23,387 bases of DNA from SGZJ01 sp949372955 (GTDB lineage Bacteria; Bacteroidota; Bacteroidia; Flavobacteriales; Flavobacteriaceae). Shown here one piece after another: positions 8,713-16,872 of this stretch. The notes below the pieces were generated by a model, which was not told where the DNA came from, ran no database searches, and saw only the letters and a list, made by a program, of their open reading frames with translations. The translations under genes were made by a program, and so were the position numbers. The DNA lies in assembly GCA_949372955.1 (NCBI GenBank), contig CASIAX010000007.1, positions 1 through 23,387 on the forward strand, read 5' to 3'. Numbering within the stretch: position 1 is the stretch's first letter; every line of letters begins with the position of its first letter.

Positions 8713-9699
8713 TTATCTTTTAACTTTTGCAAACAAATTAGTTAATTCATAAACAATCGTAGCTGCCGCTAAAGATGTAACTTCTGCATGGTCATATGCT
8801 GGAGACACTTCGACTACATCGGCAGAAATTAGATTTAAACCTGAAAGGCCTCTTATAACATTAACCATTTCTCTTGTAGTCATTCCAGCAATTTCAGGTG
8901 TGCCTGTTCCTGGTGCAAAAGCAGGATCTAAAACATCTATATCAATAGATAAATAAAGTGGATTGTTTCCAACTCTTTTTCTTATTCTTTCAACAATTTT
9001 ATCTATTCCTTGAGTTTGAAATTCATCACAATGAATAATCTTAAAACCAAACTCTTCATCATTTTTAATATCATCTCTACTGTAAAGAGGACCTCTAATC
9101 CCAACATGCATTGAAGCATCATCTAAAAATAAATTTTCTTCTCTTGCTCTTCTAAAGGGAGTTCCATGAGTATAAGGCGCTCCAAAATATGTGTCCCATG
9201 TATCTAAGTGAGCATCAAAATGTACCAATGCAACTGGTCCATTATTCATTTTATTAATAGCTCTAAGTAAAGGAAGAGCAATTGTGTGATCACCCCCTAA
9301 ACTAATAATGCCACCTACTTTATTTAGAAGTTCTGTAGCACCCTCTTCTATTTGTTTAATAGCTTCATCAATATTAAATGGATTACATGTAATGTCACCT
9401 GCATCAGCAACTTGCTGAACTTTAAAAGGTTCAACATCATAACTTGGATGATAATTAGTTCTTAAATGTCTTGATGCCTGTCTAATACTCATGGGTCCAA
9501 ATCTCGCACCAGGTCTATAACTAGTGCCTGCATCAAATGGAATTCCAACAATTGCTACGTCGCAACTATCAACATCTCTTAATTCTGGTAATCTTGCAAA
9601 TGTAGATGGTCCAGCAAATCTTGGAACTTTAGTTCCACTTATTGGTTGTACTGGATTTTTGTTTCTTTCTTTTTTCATTTTATAAATAAAATGTACCAC
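8713..9699 (-). CDS. speB: Ureohydrolase of the agmatinase family
   Basis: The family hydrolyses a guanidino group to release urea, classically agmatine to putrescine, with a binuclear metal centre. All six metal ligands are visible: H138 in LGGDHTI, D162, H164 and D166 in VHFDAHLDTWD, and D253 and D255 in SIDIDVLDP. The following AFAPGTGTPE is the usual substrate-loop signature. Residue numbers use the GTG at 9699. An ATG seven codons further in, at 9678, gives a more typical N-terminus (MKKERNK) and is an equally likely start; neither has a good ribosome-binding site. Guanidinobutyrase, guanidinopropionase and guanidine hydrolase share these motifs, so agmatine is only the best default. It leads a two-gene run with the aldehyde dehydrogenase and is divergent from the zinc-peptidase candidate. 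Confidence 0.8.
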   Translation of the reverse strand: MVHFIYKMKKERNKNPVQPISGTKVPRFAGPSTFARLPELRDVDSCDVAIVGIPFDAGTSYRPGARFGPMSIRQASRHLRTNYHPSYDVEPFKVQQVADAGDITCNPFNIDEAIKQIEEGATELLNKVGGIISLGGDHTIALPLLRAINKMNNGPVALVHFDAHLDTWDTYFGAPYTHGTPFRRAREENLFLDDASMHVGIRGPLYSRDDIKNDEEFGFKIIHCDEFQTQGIDKIVERIRKRVGNNPLYLSIDIDVLDPAFAPGTGTPEIAGMTTREMVNVIRGLSGLNLISADVVEVSPAYDHAEVTSLAAATIVYELTNLFAKVKR

Positions 9700-9736
9700 A
9701 TTCTTTAAGAATGGAATATCTTCTATCTTTAAAATT

Positions 9737-10474
9737 ATGAACTTAATAAGAGCTATTTTACTATTAATTTTTTTAATTACACCTCTAAAGGCAAATACTA
9801 TTTATAATTTAATTAAGATACCTAACTTAGAGATTTATGAAATAAATACCAAAAATAAACTTAAGTACTTTTATGCAGCTAGACCCTTCCAACTAGGCAC
9901 TCAAAAAAACATAGTTTGTTCAAATCCGAATAAGAAAGATTTAGAAATAAAATATAAAATTATTCATAAAAATCTTAATAGATATTCTTATGATTATCTA
10001 AAAAAGATTAATCTGAAATATATTGTTATGTGCAAAAATTTATCTATCTCAGAACTATATACGGCTGGTATTCCGGATAATATAATGAAAACATTAATAT
10101 TAGATATCAAATTTAATGAAAAATATTTTGAAAGAGTGATTCATCATGAGGTTTTTCATATAATTCACCTTCAACATAAAAATATTTTTAATGAAGAGGA
10201 GTGGATTGAATTTAATAATTTTGAATTTAAATATGCTGAATGCTCTACATGCACAAAAAATATATCTTTAGAAAAATATCAAGAGACTAATGGGTTTTTT
10301 ACAGAATACTCTAAATCAACAGCCTCCGAAGATATGGCAGAAGTTTACTCACACATGATTTTTTTAGAAAAGAAGGAAATTAATCAAATTCGTAAATTGG
10401 ATCCTATTTTAAATAATAAAATTTCATATATTGAAAATAAAATAAAAGAAATAGATAGTTCTTTTACTTTTTAA
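9737..10474 (+). CDS. Secreted zinc-metallopeptidase candidate (HExxH)
   Basis: This 245-residue protein has an N-terminal signal peptide (hydrophobic about 4-17, likely cleavage after L-K-A near residue 19), so it should act in the periplasm. The zinc-peptidase motif H137-E138-V-F-H141 is intact. A downstream stretch S-E-D-M-A-E (197-202), preceded by G-F-F-T-E-Y, resembles the place where the third ligand, a glutamate, sits in several gluzincin-like families. Two cysteines in C-S-T-C (169-172) might form a disulfide. I do not recognise a characterised family and no substrate can be named. Its stop overlaps the cyclophilin start by one base (TAATG), so the two are probably translated together. 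This is consistent with a shared periplasmic role. Confidence 0.75.
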   Translation: MNLIRAILLLIFLITPLKANTIYNLIKIPNLEIYEINTKNKLKYFYAARPFQLGTQKNIVCSNPNKKDLEIKYKIIHKNLNRYSYDYLKKINLKYIVMCKNLSISELYTAGIPDNIMKTLILDIKFNEKYFERVIHHEVFHIIHLQHKNIFNEEEWIEFNNFEFKYAECSTCTKNISLEKYQETNGFFTEYSKSTASEDMAEVYSHMIFLEKKEINQIRKLDPILNNKISYIENKIKEIDSSFTF

Positions 10475-11118
10475 TGATAAAAAAAATTAAAGCCTCTAAA
10501 TCAGAAAAATTTATTTTTATTTTTTTAATTTTATTAGGTGTCACTACTTTCTGCACATATTTTATAGTTAAAAATAAATGTTTATTTGTCAAAAATGTTG
10601 ATCCAAAGGATATTATATTTAAGAAGCCAAATAATATTGCAATTTTAAATGCACCTTGTGGAAATGTAATCATAGAACTTTACCCAAATATTTCACCAAA
10701 TGCAGTTCAAAGATTTGTAACTTTAATTAGATCTAATGCTTATGAAAATATTGCTTTTCATAGGGTAATTGAAAATAAACTTATCCAGGCTGGTGACCTT
10801 GAGTTTGGAAAAAAAGGAAATTTAGATTATGGAAAAATTGGCACTGGAAAATCAGGCTTAGGTACAATTAAATCAGAAATTGATAATGATTTTAATTACA
10901 CCAAAGGTAGTGTCGGGTTAGCTCGAACATTTAAGAATGATACTGAAGACAGTCAATTTTTTATAATTCTACAAGATGAACCATTATTTGAAGGTGAGTA
11001 TACACCTGTTGGTAAAGTTCTTTATGGGCTAGAAGTCCTAAAAAAAATAAAATACGATAGACGCTCAGAGTATATATTAAGACCAGATTTCATTAATTCC
11101 TTTAAAATGCACAATTAA
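10474..11118 (+). CDS. Membrane-anchored cyclophilin-type peptidyl-prolyl isomerase
   Basis: Cyclophilins speed cis-trans rotation of peptide bonds before proline. The 214 residues begin with a short basic stretch and one hydrophobic segment (about 13-32) that looks like an uncleaved anchor, placing the catalytic domain in the periplasm. The domain from about residue 54 holds the active-site F95-H96-R97 in IAFHRVIE; the arginine aligns with the catalytic one of human CypA. S-Q-F-F-I at about 160-164 follows G-S-V-G-L-A-R. The usual Trp of the drug-binding pocket is not evident, as in many bacterial forms. It is coupled by a one-base overlap to the zinc-peptidase candidate, suggesting a small envelope protein-quality unit, which is inference. 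Confidence 0.88.
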   Translation: MIKKIKASKSEKFIFIFLILLGVTTFCTYFIVKNKCLFVKNVDPKDIIFKKPNNIAILNAPCGNVIIELYPNISPNAVQRFVTLIRSNAYENIAFHRVIENKLIQAGDLEFGKKGNLDYGKIGTGKSGLGTIKSEIDNDFNYTKGSVGLARTFKNDTEDSQFFIILQDEPLFEGEYTPVGKVLYGLEVLKKIKYDRRSEYILRPDFINSFKMHN

Positions 11119-11199
11119 TAAGAGATAAAATCTCAAGTTGAACCCATTTTAGTCAGTTTATTACTTCTTTTTGTTGTCAAAGCTTGATGAAGTGCGGTT
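11119..11199. other. Short gap before the coiled-coil gene
   Basis: This 81-bp gap holds a perfect 5-bp inverted repeat GAGAT/ATCTC with a three-base loop at 11122-11134, but no T-run follows it, so it is not a convincing terminator. A TTGAAC hexamer at 11138-11143 could be a -35 element, yet no matching -10 lies at a proper distance. I cannot say whether the next gene has its own promoter. Confidence 0.3.
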
Positions 11200-12408
11200 A
11201 TGAAAAATATCCTAAAAAATACAATTAGGAAAAAATTTAATTTAAGTAAAAAAAAATTAATTGAACAACCATTAAAAATTTTAAAAAAAATTAATATAGA
11301 AAAATTAACAAAGTTCACATCATCATCGCTAGCAGAAAAATATAAGAACTTCAAAGAAAGAGCTAAACAAAAAGAACTTCATAGAATCAAATTATTAAAA
11401 GAAGAAAAAATTAAGGAATTAAAAAAAGAAAAGTTAGAACAAGAAAAACAAAAAAATGAAGAAATAAGGTTAATTAAACAAAATGAATTAAATCTAATAA
11501 AAGAAGAAAAACAAAAAATAGAGAACCAAGAAAAACTAAAAGTAAAAATTATAAAACAACAACAGCAAATTGAAAGAAAAAAAATTAAACTTGAAGCTCA
11601 AAGAATTAAAGCTGAAGAGCAAAAACTAAGAGATGAAGAGGAGGAAAAAACAAGACAAGATGATTTAAAATTAAAAGAAGAAAAACTAAGATTAGAATTT
11701 TTTGAAAAGCAAAGAATAAGACAAGAGCAACAAAAAGCCAAAATTGAAAATGATAAATTAATGGCTCTTGAGAGACAGAATGCCCGTGAAGCTAAACAAA
11801 AAATAAAAGATGAGGAAGAAAGATTAAAAAATATTGAGATTGATAAACAAAAAAAAGATGAGCAAAGATTAAATGAAGAGGAACATAAACTAAATTATCA
11901 AAAACAAAAACTCGAAGAAATTGAACAAAATATCAAAAAAATTGAGGTTGAAAGATTAAGAGAAAAAGAAATAAAAATATTAAAAGAAGCTGATGAGATA
12001 AGAGAAAAAGAAAAACAACTTAGACTAAAAGAACAATTAGAAATAGAAGAACTTAAGGAATTAAGACTAAATGATCTCAATCAAAGAAAAGCTGATGAAG
12101 AATTACAATTAAAAGAAGAAGAGATAAAATTAGAAAATCTAAGGGAACAAAAAATAATTCAAGCCAGAATTCTTGAAGAGAAAAGAATCAAAGACGAAGA
12201 AGAGAGAATAAAAGAATGGGAAAGAAAATTTGATAAGGAACAAATAGAGAAAGAACAAGAATTGATAAAGAAATTTAATGACCAATTAATTAGAGAAAAA
12301 GAAGAAAATGAAAAGATAATAGAATTTAAAAAAGAAGAAGTTGTAGAAGAAAAGAAAGAAGAAACATTAGATAATGAGATAAAAAAAAAAGAAGATGAAA
12401 AATATTAG
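11200..12408 (+). CDS. Long, highly charged helical (coiled-coil or single-helix) protein, function unknown
   Basis: The 402 residues contain no signal peptide, membrane segment or recognisable catalytic domain. Residues 1-60 are strongly basic and less repetitive. From about 60 to 385 the chain is an almost unbroken run of Lys, Glu, Gln, Arg, Leu and Ile without proline, as expected of one very long alpha helix. Motifs such as K-E-E-K-I/L and D-E-E-E-R recur without a strict seven-residue period, so an isolated charged helix is as possible as a coiled coil. The last 30 residues are rich in Glu and Lys. It follows the cyclophilin by 81 bp and its final 4 bp overlap the convergent FadN-like gene. 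A filament, spacer or scaffold role would fit the composition, but no function is assigned. Low complexity makes homology claims unreliable. Confidence 0.78.
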   Translation: MKNILKNTIRKKFNLSKKKLIEQPLKILKKINIEKLTKFTSSSLAEKYKNFKERAKQKELHRIKLLKEEKIKELKKEKLEQEKQKNEEIRLIKQNELNLIKEEKQKIENQEKLKVKIIKQQQQIERKKIKLEAQRIKAEEQKLRDEEEEKTRQDDLKLKEEKLRLEFFEKQRIRQEQQKAKIENDKLMALERQNAREAKQKIKDEEERLKNIEIDKQKKDEQRLNEEEHKLNYQKQKLEEIEQNIKKIEVERLREKEIKILKEADEIREKEKQLRLKEQLEIEELKELRLNDLNQRKADEELQLKEEEIKLENLREQKIIQARILEEKRIKDEEERIKEWERKFDKEQIEKEQELIKKFNDQLIREKEENEKIIEFKKEEVVEEKKEETLDNEIKKKEDEKY

Positions 12409-14627
12409 TTAATCAAAGGTTTTCCTGTTGCTAGTGTGTGTTTAATACGATCTTGAGTTTCTTTTGTTTCTATTAATCTCATGAAAGCATCTAATTCTAA
12501 TTTAAATAAATCATCTTCTGACAAAATTTTATCAATAGTTGTGTCTCCTCCACTCAAAACATGAGCCAATTCTTTTGCAACTGTAACACCGTGCTCACGA
12601 ATTATTTTTTCATTGTAAAGTTTTTCTACAATTTTATTCATTTCTATTAAAACTTCTTTTCCTGGTAGTTTAAATTCAGTCTCTATTGGAGCTTTAAATT
12701 CTTTATTGTCATCTAAGATTTTTTTTGAAACTTCTAGTAAACTATTTCTATTCATTATTTTTTTATCTTCAGGTTTTAAATATTTTAATGGTTCTGCTTC
12801 AACTGGTGAAGTTGCAGTTTTTCCATAACCAATAATATCAAACACTTTAAGAGGTGCGTAATGAGGATCTTTTTTAGCTTCATCTGTATCTAGCCATCTT
12901 GCCAACATCTCTTTACATCCTCCGCCAGCTGGTATTAATCCAACTATTGTTTCTACTAATCCAACTACAATATTTGTATGTGAAGCTACAAAATTACTTT
13001 GAACCATAACTTCAAATCCTCCACCAAGTGTTAACCCTGATGGTGCAGAGATAACTGGATGATTAGAATATTTAAGATGTTTGCAGGTTTCTTGAAAATA
13101 TCTAATGAATTTTTCTATAGATTTAAAATCATTTTTATTTGCAAAATCCATCGTATAACTCAAATTTACTCCAGCAGAAAATTGCATACTTTCATTTATT
13201 ATAATCAAAGGTTTGTCTGTAGCTTTTTTTAAAGCATCCATTGAATCATAATCAAGAGCATTTGCTTTAGTGGTAAACTCGACAATATTATAATCATTAA
13301 ATCTATATATCTGAGCTGAGCTATTTCCATCCACACTTAATGCTTTCTTTTTAGCTTTTCCAAATGTTTCAATGTCAGTATATTTTTGTCTAGATCCATA
13401 AAAATTTTGATTTTTGTTTTGAGATAAATTTTCTAAAAAAGTATTTCCTTTAATATCATCAATCTTACCAAAAAAAGTTTCTACCCCAATTTCTTCCAAC
13501 ATTTCAAATGGACCTTTAGTCCAGTTAAAACCTAATCTCATTGCTTCATCAATATCATTAAAATCTTTTGTAATTGATGGTACTAAGGATGAAGCGTATT
13601 TAATAATCTTAGAAATAACTGACCAAGCATACTCACCGTATTTATCTTCTCTTGAGATTAATTTTTTAAGATCTACCTTATCTGATTTAATATTAATCTT
13701 TTTACTTGCTGAATATTCTTCAGTTTCAAGATTAATTGCTTCCATGACTTTAACTTCACCTGTTTTATTAACCCTGTAAAACCCACCCTTGCCTTTTCGA
13801 CCAGTATATCCAGTTTCAATTAACGTCTTTACTAAAGGAATTTCTTTTGCAACTGTTTGAAAAGGATCATTTTCTGGTAATTCTTTAATAAAACTTTTTA
13901 AAACATCAGCCATTAAGTCAATACCAATTAAGTCATAAAGACCAAACACACCTGTTTTGGGTATACCCATTGGTCTTCCAAAAATTGCATCAGCTTCTTC
14001 TATGCTAAGTTTCATTTTAAAAGCCTCAGTCATTGCAACTTGCATTGCAAAAACACCTATTCTATTTCCTAAAAAACCTGGAGTGTCATTACAAATAATT
14101 GCACCTTTTCCAAGTTCTGTTTCACAAAAATTTTTTAAAGAATTTATTTTATCTAGATCATTATTTTCATTTTTAACTATCTCTAATAACCCCATGTATC
14201 TAACTGGATTAAAAAAGTGGGTAATGCAAAAATCTTTTTTTTCTTCTTCTGATAAATGTTCAGATAAGACTTTAATAGGTATAGATGAAGTGTTTGAAGA
14301 TACTATTGCACCTTTTTTTCTTGCCTTAAATATTTTTTCATAAATATCGTGTTTAATGTCTATTCTTTCAACAACAGCTTCAACTACCCAGTCTGCTTCT
14401 TTTACTTCGTCAAAATTATCTAAAATATTTCCTACTTTAATGTTATTTATTTTTGACTTATCTAATAAAAGTGGAGGTCTTGATTTGTGAATTTTATCTC
14501 GTGCTTGCTCACTTATTTCAGTTTTTAAGTCCAGTAAAGTTACTGGAATATTTGCATTACACAGATGTGCTGCAATTCCACTGCCCATTGTTCCTGAGCC
14601 AATAACTACTACTTTTTTAATTTCCAT
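12405..14627 (-). CDS. Bifunctional 3-hydroxyacyl-CoA dehydrogenase / enoyl-CoA hydratase, FadN-type domain order
   Basis: The enzyme should carry out two beta-oxidation steps, hydration of an enoyl-CoA and NAD-dependent oxidation of the 3-hydroxyacyl-CoA. The 740 residues start with the dehydrogenase: dinucleotide motif G10-S-G12-T-M-G15, catalytic H137 in CITHFFNPV with E149, and T-P-G-F-L-G-N-R at 182-189. A second dehydrogenase C-terminal repeat follows, about 330-400. The crotonase domain is last: G-G-G-F-E with E539 and a second acid E559 before G-L-I-P-A-G-G-G, 20 residues apart as in active hydratases. This order is the reverse of E. coli FadB and resembles Bacillus FadN. It lies 55 bp downstream of the last permease gene on the same strand, so it may be read through or have its own promoter. 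The acyl-CoA substrate is unknown. Confidence 0.88.
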   Translation of the reverse strand: MEIKKVVVIGSGTMGSGIAAHLCNANIPVTLLDLKTEISEQARDKIHKSRPPLLLDKSKINNIKVGNILDNFDEVKEADWVVEAVVERIDIKHDIYEKIFKARKKGAIVSSNTSSIPIKVLSEHLSEEEKKDFCITHFFNPVRYMGLLEIVKNENNDLDKINSLKNFCETELGKGAIICNDTPGFLGNRIGVFAMQVAMTEAFKMKLSIEEADAIFGRPMGIPKTGVFGLYDLIGIDLMADVLKSFIKELPENDPFQTVAKEIPLVKTLIETGYTGRKGKGGFYRVNKTGEVKVMEAINLETEEYSASKKINIKSDKVDLKKLISREDKYGEYAWSVISKIIKYASSLVPSITKDFNDIDEAMRLGFNWTKGPFEMLEEIGVETFFGKIDDIKGNTFLENLSQNKNQNFYGSRQKYTDIETFGKAKKKALSVDGNSSAQIYRFNDYNIVEFTTKANALDYDSMDALKKATDKPLIIINESMQFSAGVNLSYTMDFANKNDFKSIEKFIRYFQETCKHLKYSNHPVISAPSGLTLGGGFEVMVQSNFVASHTNIVVGLVETIVGLIPAGGGCKEMLARWLDTDEAKKDPHYAPLKVFDIIGYGKTATSPVEAEPLKYLKPEDKKIMNRNSLLEVSKKILDDNKEFKAPIETEFKLPGKEVLIEMNKIVEKLYNEKIIREHGVTVAKELAHVLSGGDTTIDKILSEDDLFKLELDAFMRLIETKETQDRIKHTLATGKPLIN

Positions 14628-14650
14628 CAGATTTAATAATTGAAAGACTA

Positions 14651-14678
14651 TTTATAATAAAAAAATGAACTTAGTAAA
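14651..14678 (-). promoter_or_regulatory. Possible promoter for the FadN-like gene
   Basis: In the 55-bp gap before the gene, TTTACT (14678-14673) lies 16 bp before TATAAA (14656-14651) on the minus strand. In DNA this rich in A/T such matches arise by chance, so the call is weak. No terminator hairpin is seen after the upstream permease gene. Confidence 0.28.
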
Positions 14679-14682
14679 TAAA

Positions 14683-15537
14683 TTATCGATTAATTCCTCT
14701 TAGTCTTTCAGATCTTCTTCTTAAAAGTTCTGCAGTAACTAGAATTAAAGTAGACATTATAATTAAACAGGTTGCTACAGCCATTATTGTTGGACTCAAC
14801 TGCTCTCTTAACCCAACCCACATCTGAATTGGAATGGTAGTATTTTCAAGTCCTGCTAAGAATAATACAACTACAACTTCATCAAATGAGGTTACAAAAG
14901 CAAACAATGCCCCTGATATCACTCCTGGTAAAATTAATGGTAATGTTATTTTCATAAAAGTATTTACTGGATTACTCCCTAAACTTGTTGCGGCTCTTGT
15001 TACGCTATGATCAAATCCTGATAATGTTGCTGTAACTGTAATAACCACAAACGGTGTTCCTAAAATAATATGAGCTAAAATTATACCTGTATGAGTTGCT
15101 GCCAAACCAACCTTTGCCATAAAGAAAAATATTGCTGTTCCTGAAATAATCAATGGCACAATCATTGGTGATATTAACAAAGCCATGAATGCTGCTTTGT
15201 GAGGCATATGTCTACTACTTAAACCCAGTGCTGCAACTGTTCCAAGAATTGTTGCACCAATAGTTGCAAAGAAAGCTATAATAATACTATTTTTTGCTGC
15301 TAATCCCCAAGGGTTTTTAGTTCCATAAATCATGTCTTCATACCATCTTAGTGAGAATGCATCTGGATCAAGTGCTAACATTCCACTTGAAAAGTGAATG
15401 TATTGTTCTGCATTAAATGAGAGAGGCAAAATCACAAACAATGGTGCAATTAAAAAGAAAAAAACCAATCCACAAATAGTTAAATATGTGTAGTGCCATA
15501 CTCTATAATTCCATGATGTGTAAGTTGGTAAAGCCAT
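14683..15537 (-). CDS. potC: ABC importer permease, PotC type
   Basis: This is the second inner-membrane subunit of a spermidine/putrescine-type (PotABCD-like) importer. The 284 residues form about six membrane helices. The cytoplasmic EAA-type loop that docks the ATPase is visible at about 181-200, in the form R-A-A-T-S-L-G-S-N-P followed by K-I-T-L-P. Length is normal for PotC (about 260-285). It starts 4 bp after the partner permease gene ends, so the pair is co-translated. The name gives the family, not the substrate: adjacent catabolic genes point to a nitrogenous compound that need not be a polyamine. Confidence 0.87.
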   Translation of the reverse strand: MALPTYTSWNYRVWHYTYLTICGLVFFFLIAPLFVILPLSFNAEQYIHFSSGMLALDPDAFSLRWYEDMIYGTKNPWGLAAKNSIIIAFFATIGATILGTVAALGLSSRHMPHKAAFMALLISPMIVPLIISGTAIFFFMAKVGLAATHTGIILAHIILGTPFVVITVTATLSGFDHSVTRAATSLGSNPVNTFMKITLPLILPGVISGALFAFVTSFDEVVVVLFLAGLENTTIPIQMWVGLREQLSPTIMAVATCLIIMSTLILVTAELLRRRSERLRGINR

Positions 15538-15541
15538 AAAT

Positions 15542-16789
15542 TTATCCTAGTTTAATATTATCTATTCCTACTAATTTATTATAAATCCAGTAAATGGTTA
15601 AGACACCTACCAACAACATCGTACCCAGTGCTGCTGCAAATGACCAATCTAAAGAACTCTTCATATGATAAGCAATTGTGTTACTAATTAATGATCCACT
15701 AGCTCCACCAACTAATGCAGGAGTAATGTAATAACCTATCGCTAAAATAAAAACTAACAAACATCCAGCACCAATACCTGGAATTGTTAATGGGAAATAA
15801 ATTTGTCTAAATGCAGTAAATGGTGTTCCACCTAAAGACTTTCCTGCTCTCATCAAGCTTGGTGATATTGTTTTCATCACACTATAAAGTGGCAAAACCA
15901 TAAATGGTAGTAAAATTTGAGTCATTGCTACAAAAGTACCAACCACATTATACATTAGCTCCGGTCGTGAATCGTTTGCTGCAAGTCCAAGCCAAACAAT
16001 TAAATCATTAATCGGACCTTGCTGTTGCAGTAAAACCATCCAACTGGAAGTTCTAACTAATAATGATGTCCAGAAAGGAAGTAACACGCATATCATTAAT
16101 AAGTTACTGTATTTCATTGGTAGTGTTGCTAATAAATGTGAAATTGGATAAGCAAGCAAAAAACAAAATATAGTTACCCAAAAAGCTACTTTTAAAGTTC
16201 TTAACCATAAAGTTTTGTAAACTTTTCTGTCTTCATCTTGTTGAACTATATTTCTTTCTTGATCTAGCTTTAAATCAACACCTTTTAAGTATTTAACGTA
16301 AGACCATTTTGGTGCAGTATTTTTTAATGCTATCCAATAGTCCACATTTCTCCATATTTTATGAGTTGCCATAAACTGTTCTTTATAATTACTCTTTTCA
16401 AAATTTTTTATTTTTCTATTTGTTTTTTTTAATCCACTACTAAAACCAGATTTTTCATAATTCAATCTTTGATATAATTTTCCTGCTTCTTTGGCTATTG
16501 CCAGTGGATAAAAATCTTTATAAAAAGCTTCATAAGTTGATTCATCTGGTAACTCCTTACCATCCCATTTTTCAAGTGCCGCAAAAGTATTAGGTAACTT
16601 TCCCGTAATCATTCGATCATCAACACTTCTAAACAGCATGTCACCTATTGGAAATATGTAAGTAATAAGAAGAAATAAAAATAACGGACCTACAAGCATT
16701 AATGCTTTCATCTTATTTTTTCTTTCAGCTTTCTTTAAGCTAAGCTCTAGAGGTATTCCGTCTGATGATAGTATTTGTTCTGTACTCAT
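15542..16789 (-). CDS. potB: ABC importer permease, PotB type with a large insertion
   Basis: This is the first inner-membrane subunit of the importer. At 415 residues it is about 120-130 longer than classic PotB (near 285). The extra length lies between the first membrane helix (about 29-47) and the second (about 200-221): a hydrophilic, Lys-, Tyr- and Trp-containing insertion of roughly 140 residues (about 55-193), predicted to be periplasmic from topology. The rest is ordinary, with an EAA-type loop in R-A-G-K-S-L-G-G-T-P followed by Q-I-Y-F-P-L-T-I-P-G. Long PotB-like permeases occur in alphaproteobacterial importers, so this is a subfamily trait rather than damage. The gene follows the hairpin terminator downstream of the binding-protein gene. 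Confidence 0.86.
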   Translation of the reverse strand: MSTEQILSSDGIPLELSLKKAERKNKMKALMLVGPLFLFLLITYIFPIGDMLFRSVDDRMITGKLPNTFAALEKWDGKELPDESTYEAFYKDFYPLAIAKEAGKLYQRLNYEKSGFSSGLKKTNRKIKNFEKSNYKEQFMATHKIWRNVDYWIALKNTAPKWSYVKYLKGVDLKLDQERNIVQQDEDRKVYKTLWLRTLKVAFWVTIFCFLLAYPISHLLATLPMKYSNLLMICVLLPFWTSLLVRTSSWMVLLQQQGPINDLIVWLGLAANDSRPELMYNVVGTFVAMTQILLPFMVLPLYSVMKTISPSLMRAGKSLGGTPFTAFRQIYFPLTIPGIGAGCLLVFILAIGYYITPALVGGASGSLISNTIAYHMKSSLDWSFAAALGTMLLVGVLTIYWIYNKLVGIDNIKLG

Positions 16790-16802
16790 ATTTAAATTCT
16801 TT

Positions 16803-16834
16803 AAAAAAAAAGGGCGGTTATTTTCTAACCGCCC
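16803..16834 (-). terminator. Strong intrinsic terminator inside the transporter operon
   Basis: A perfect 9-bp stem, GGGCGGTTA at 16812-16820 and TAACCGCCC at 16826-16834, encloses a five-base loop. Read on the minus strand it is followed by nine T residues (the A-run at 16803-16811), a textbook Rho-independent terminator. It sits 38 bp after the binding-protein stop and 13 bp before the first permease start. This GC-rich block stands out sharply from the surrounding DNA. It would let most transcripts end after the binding protein, so binding protein is made in excess over permease, a common arrangement for ABC importers. Confidence 0.93.
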
Positions 16835-16872
16835 TAGTATTTTATAATAAAAACTTAATCTATAAAACTAAA

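Noticed and set aside
11122..11134. Inverted repeat GAGAT/ATCTC after the cyclophilin gene
   Set aside because: The stem is only 5 bp with a three-base loop and no T-run follows, so it is not a convincing terminator.
13957..14343. A 128-codon open frame on the plus strand opposite the FadN-like gene
   Set aside because: It is antisense to conserved dehydrogenase motifs and looks like no known family, so it is a shadow of the coding strand.
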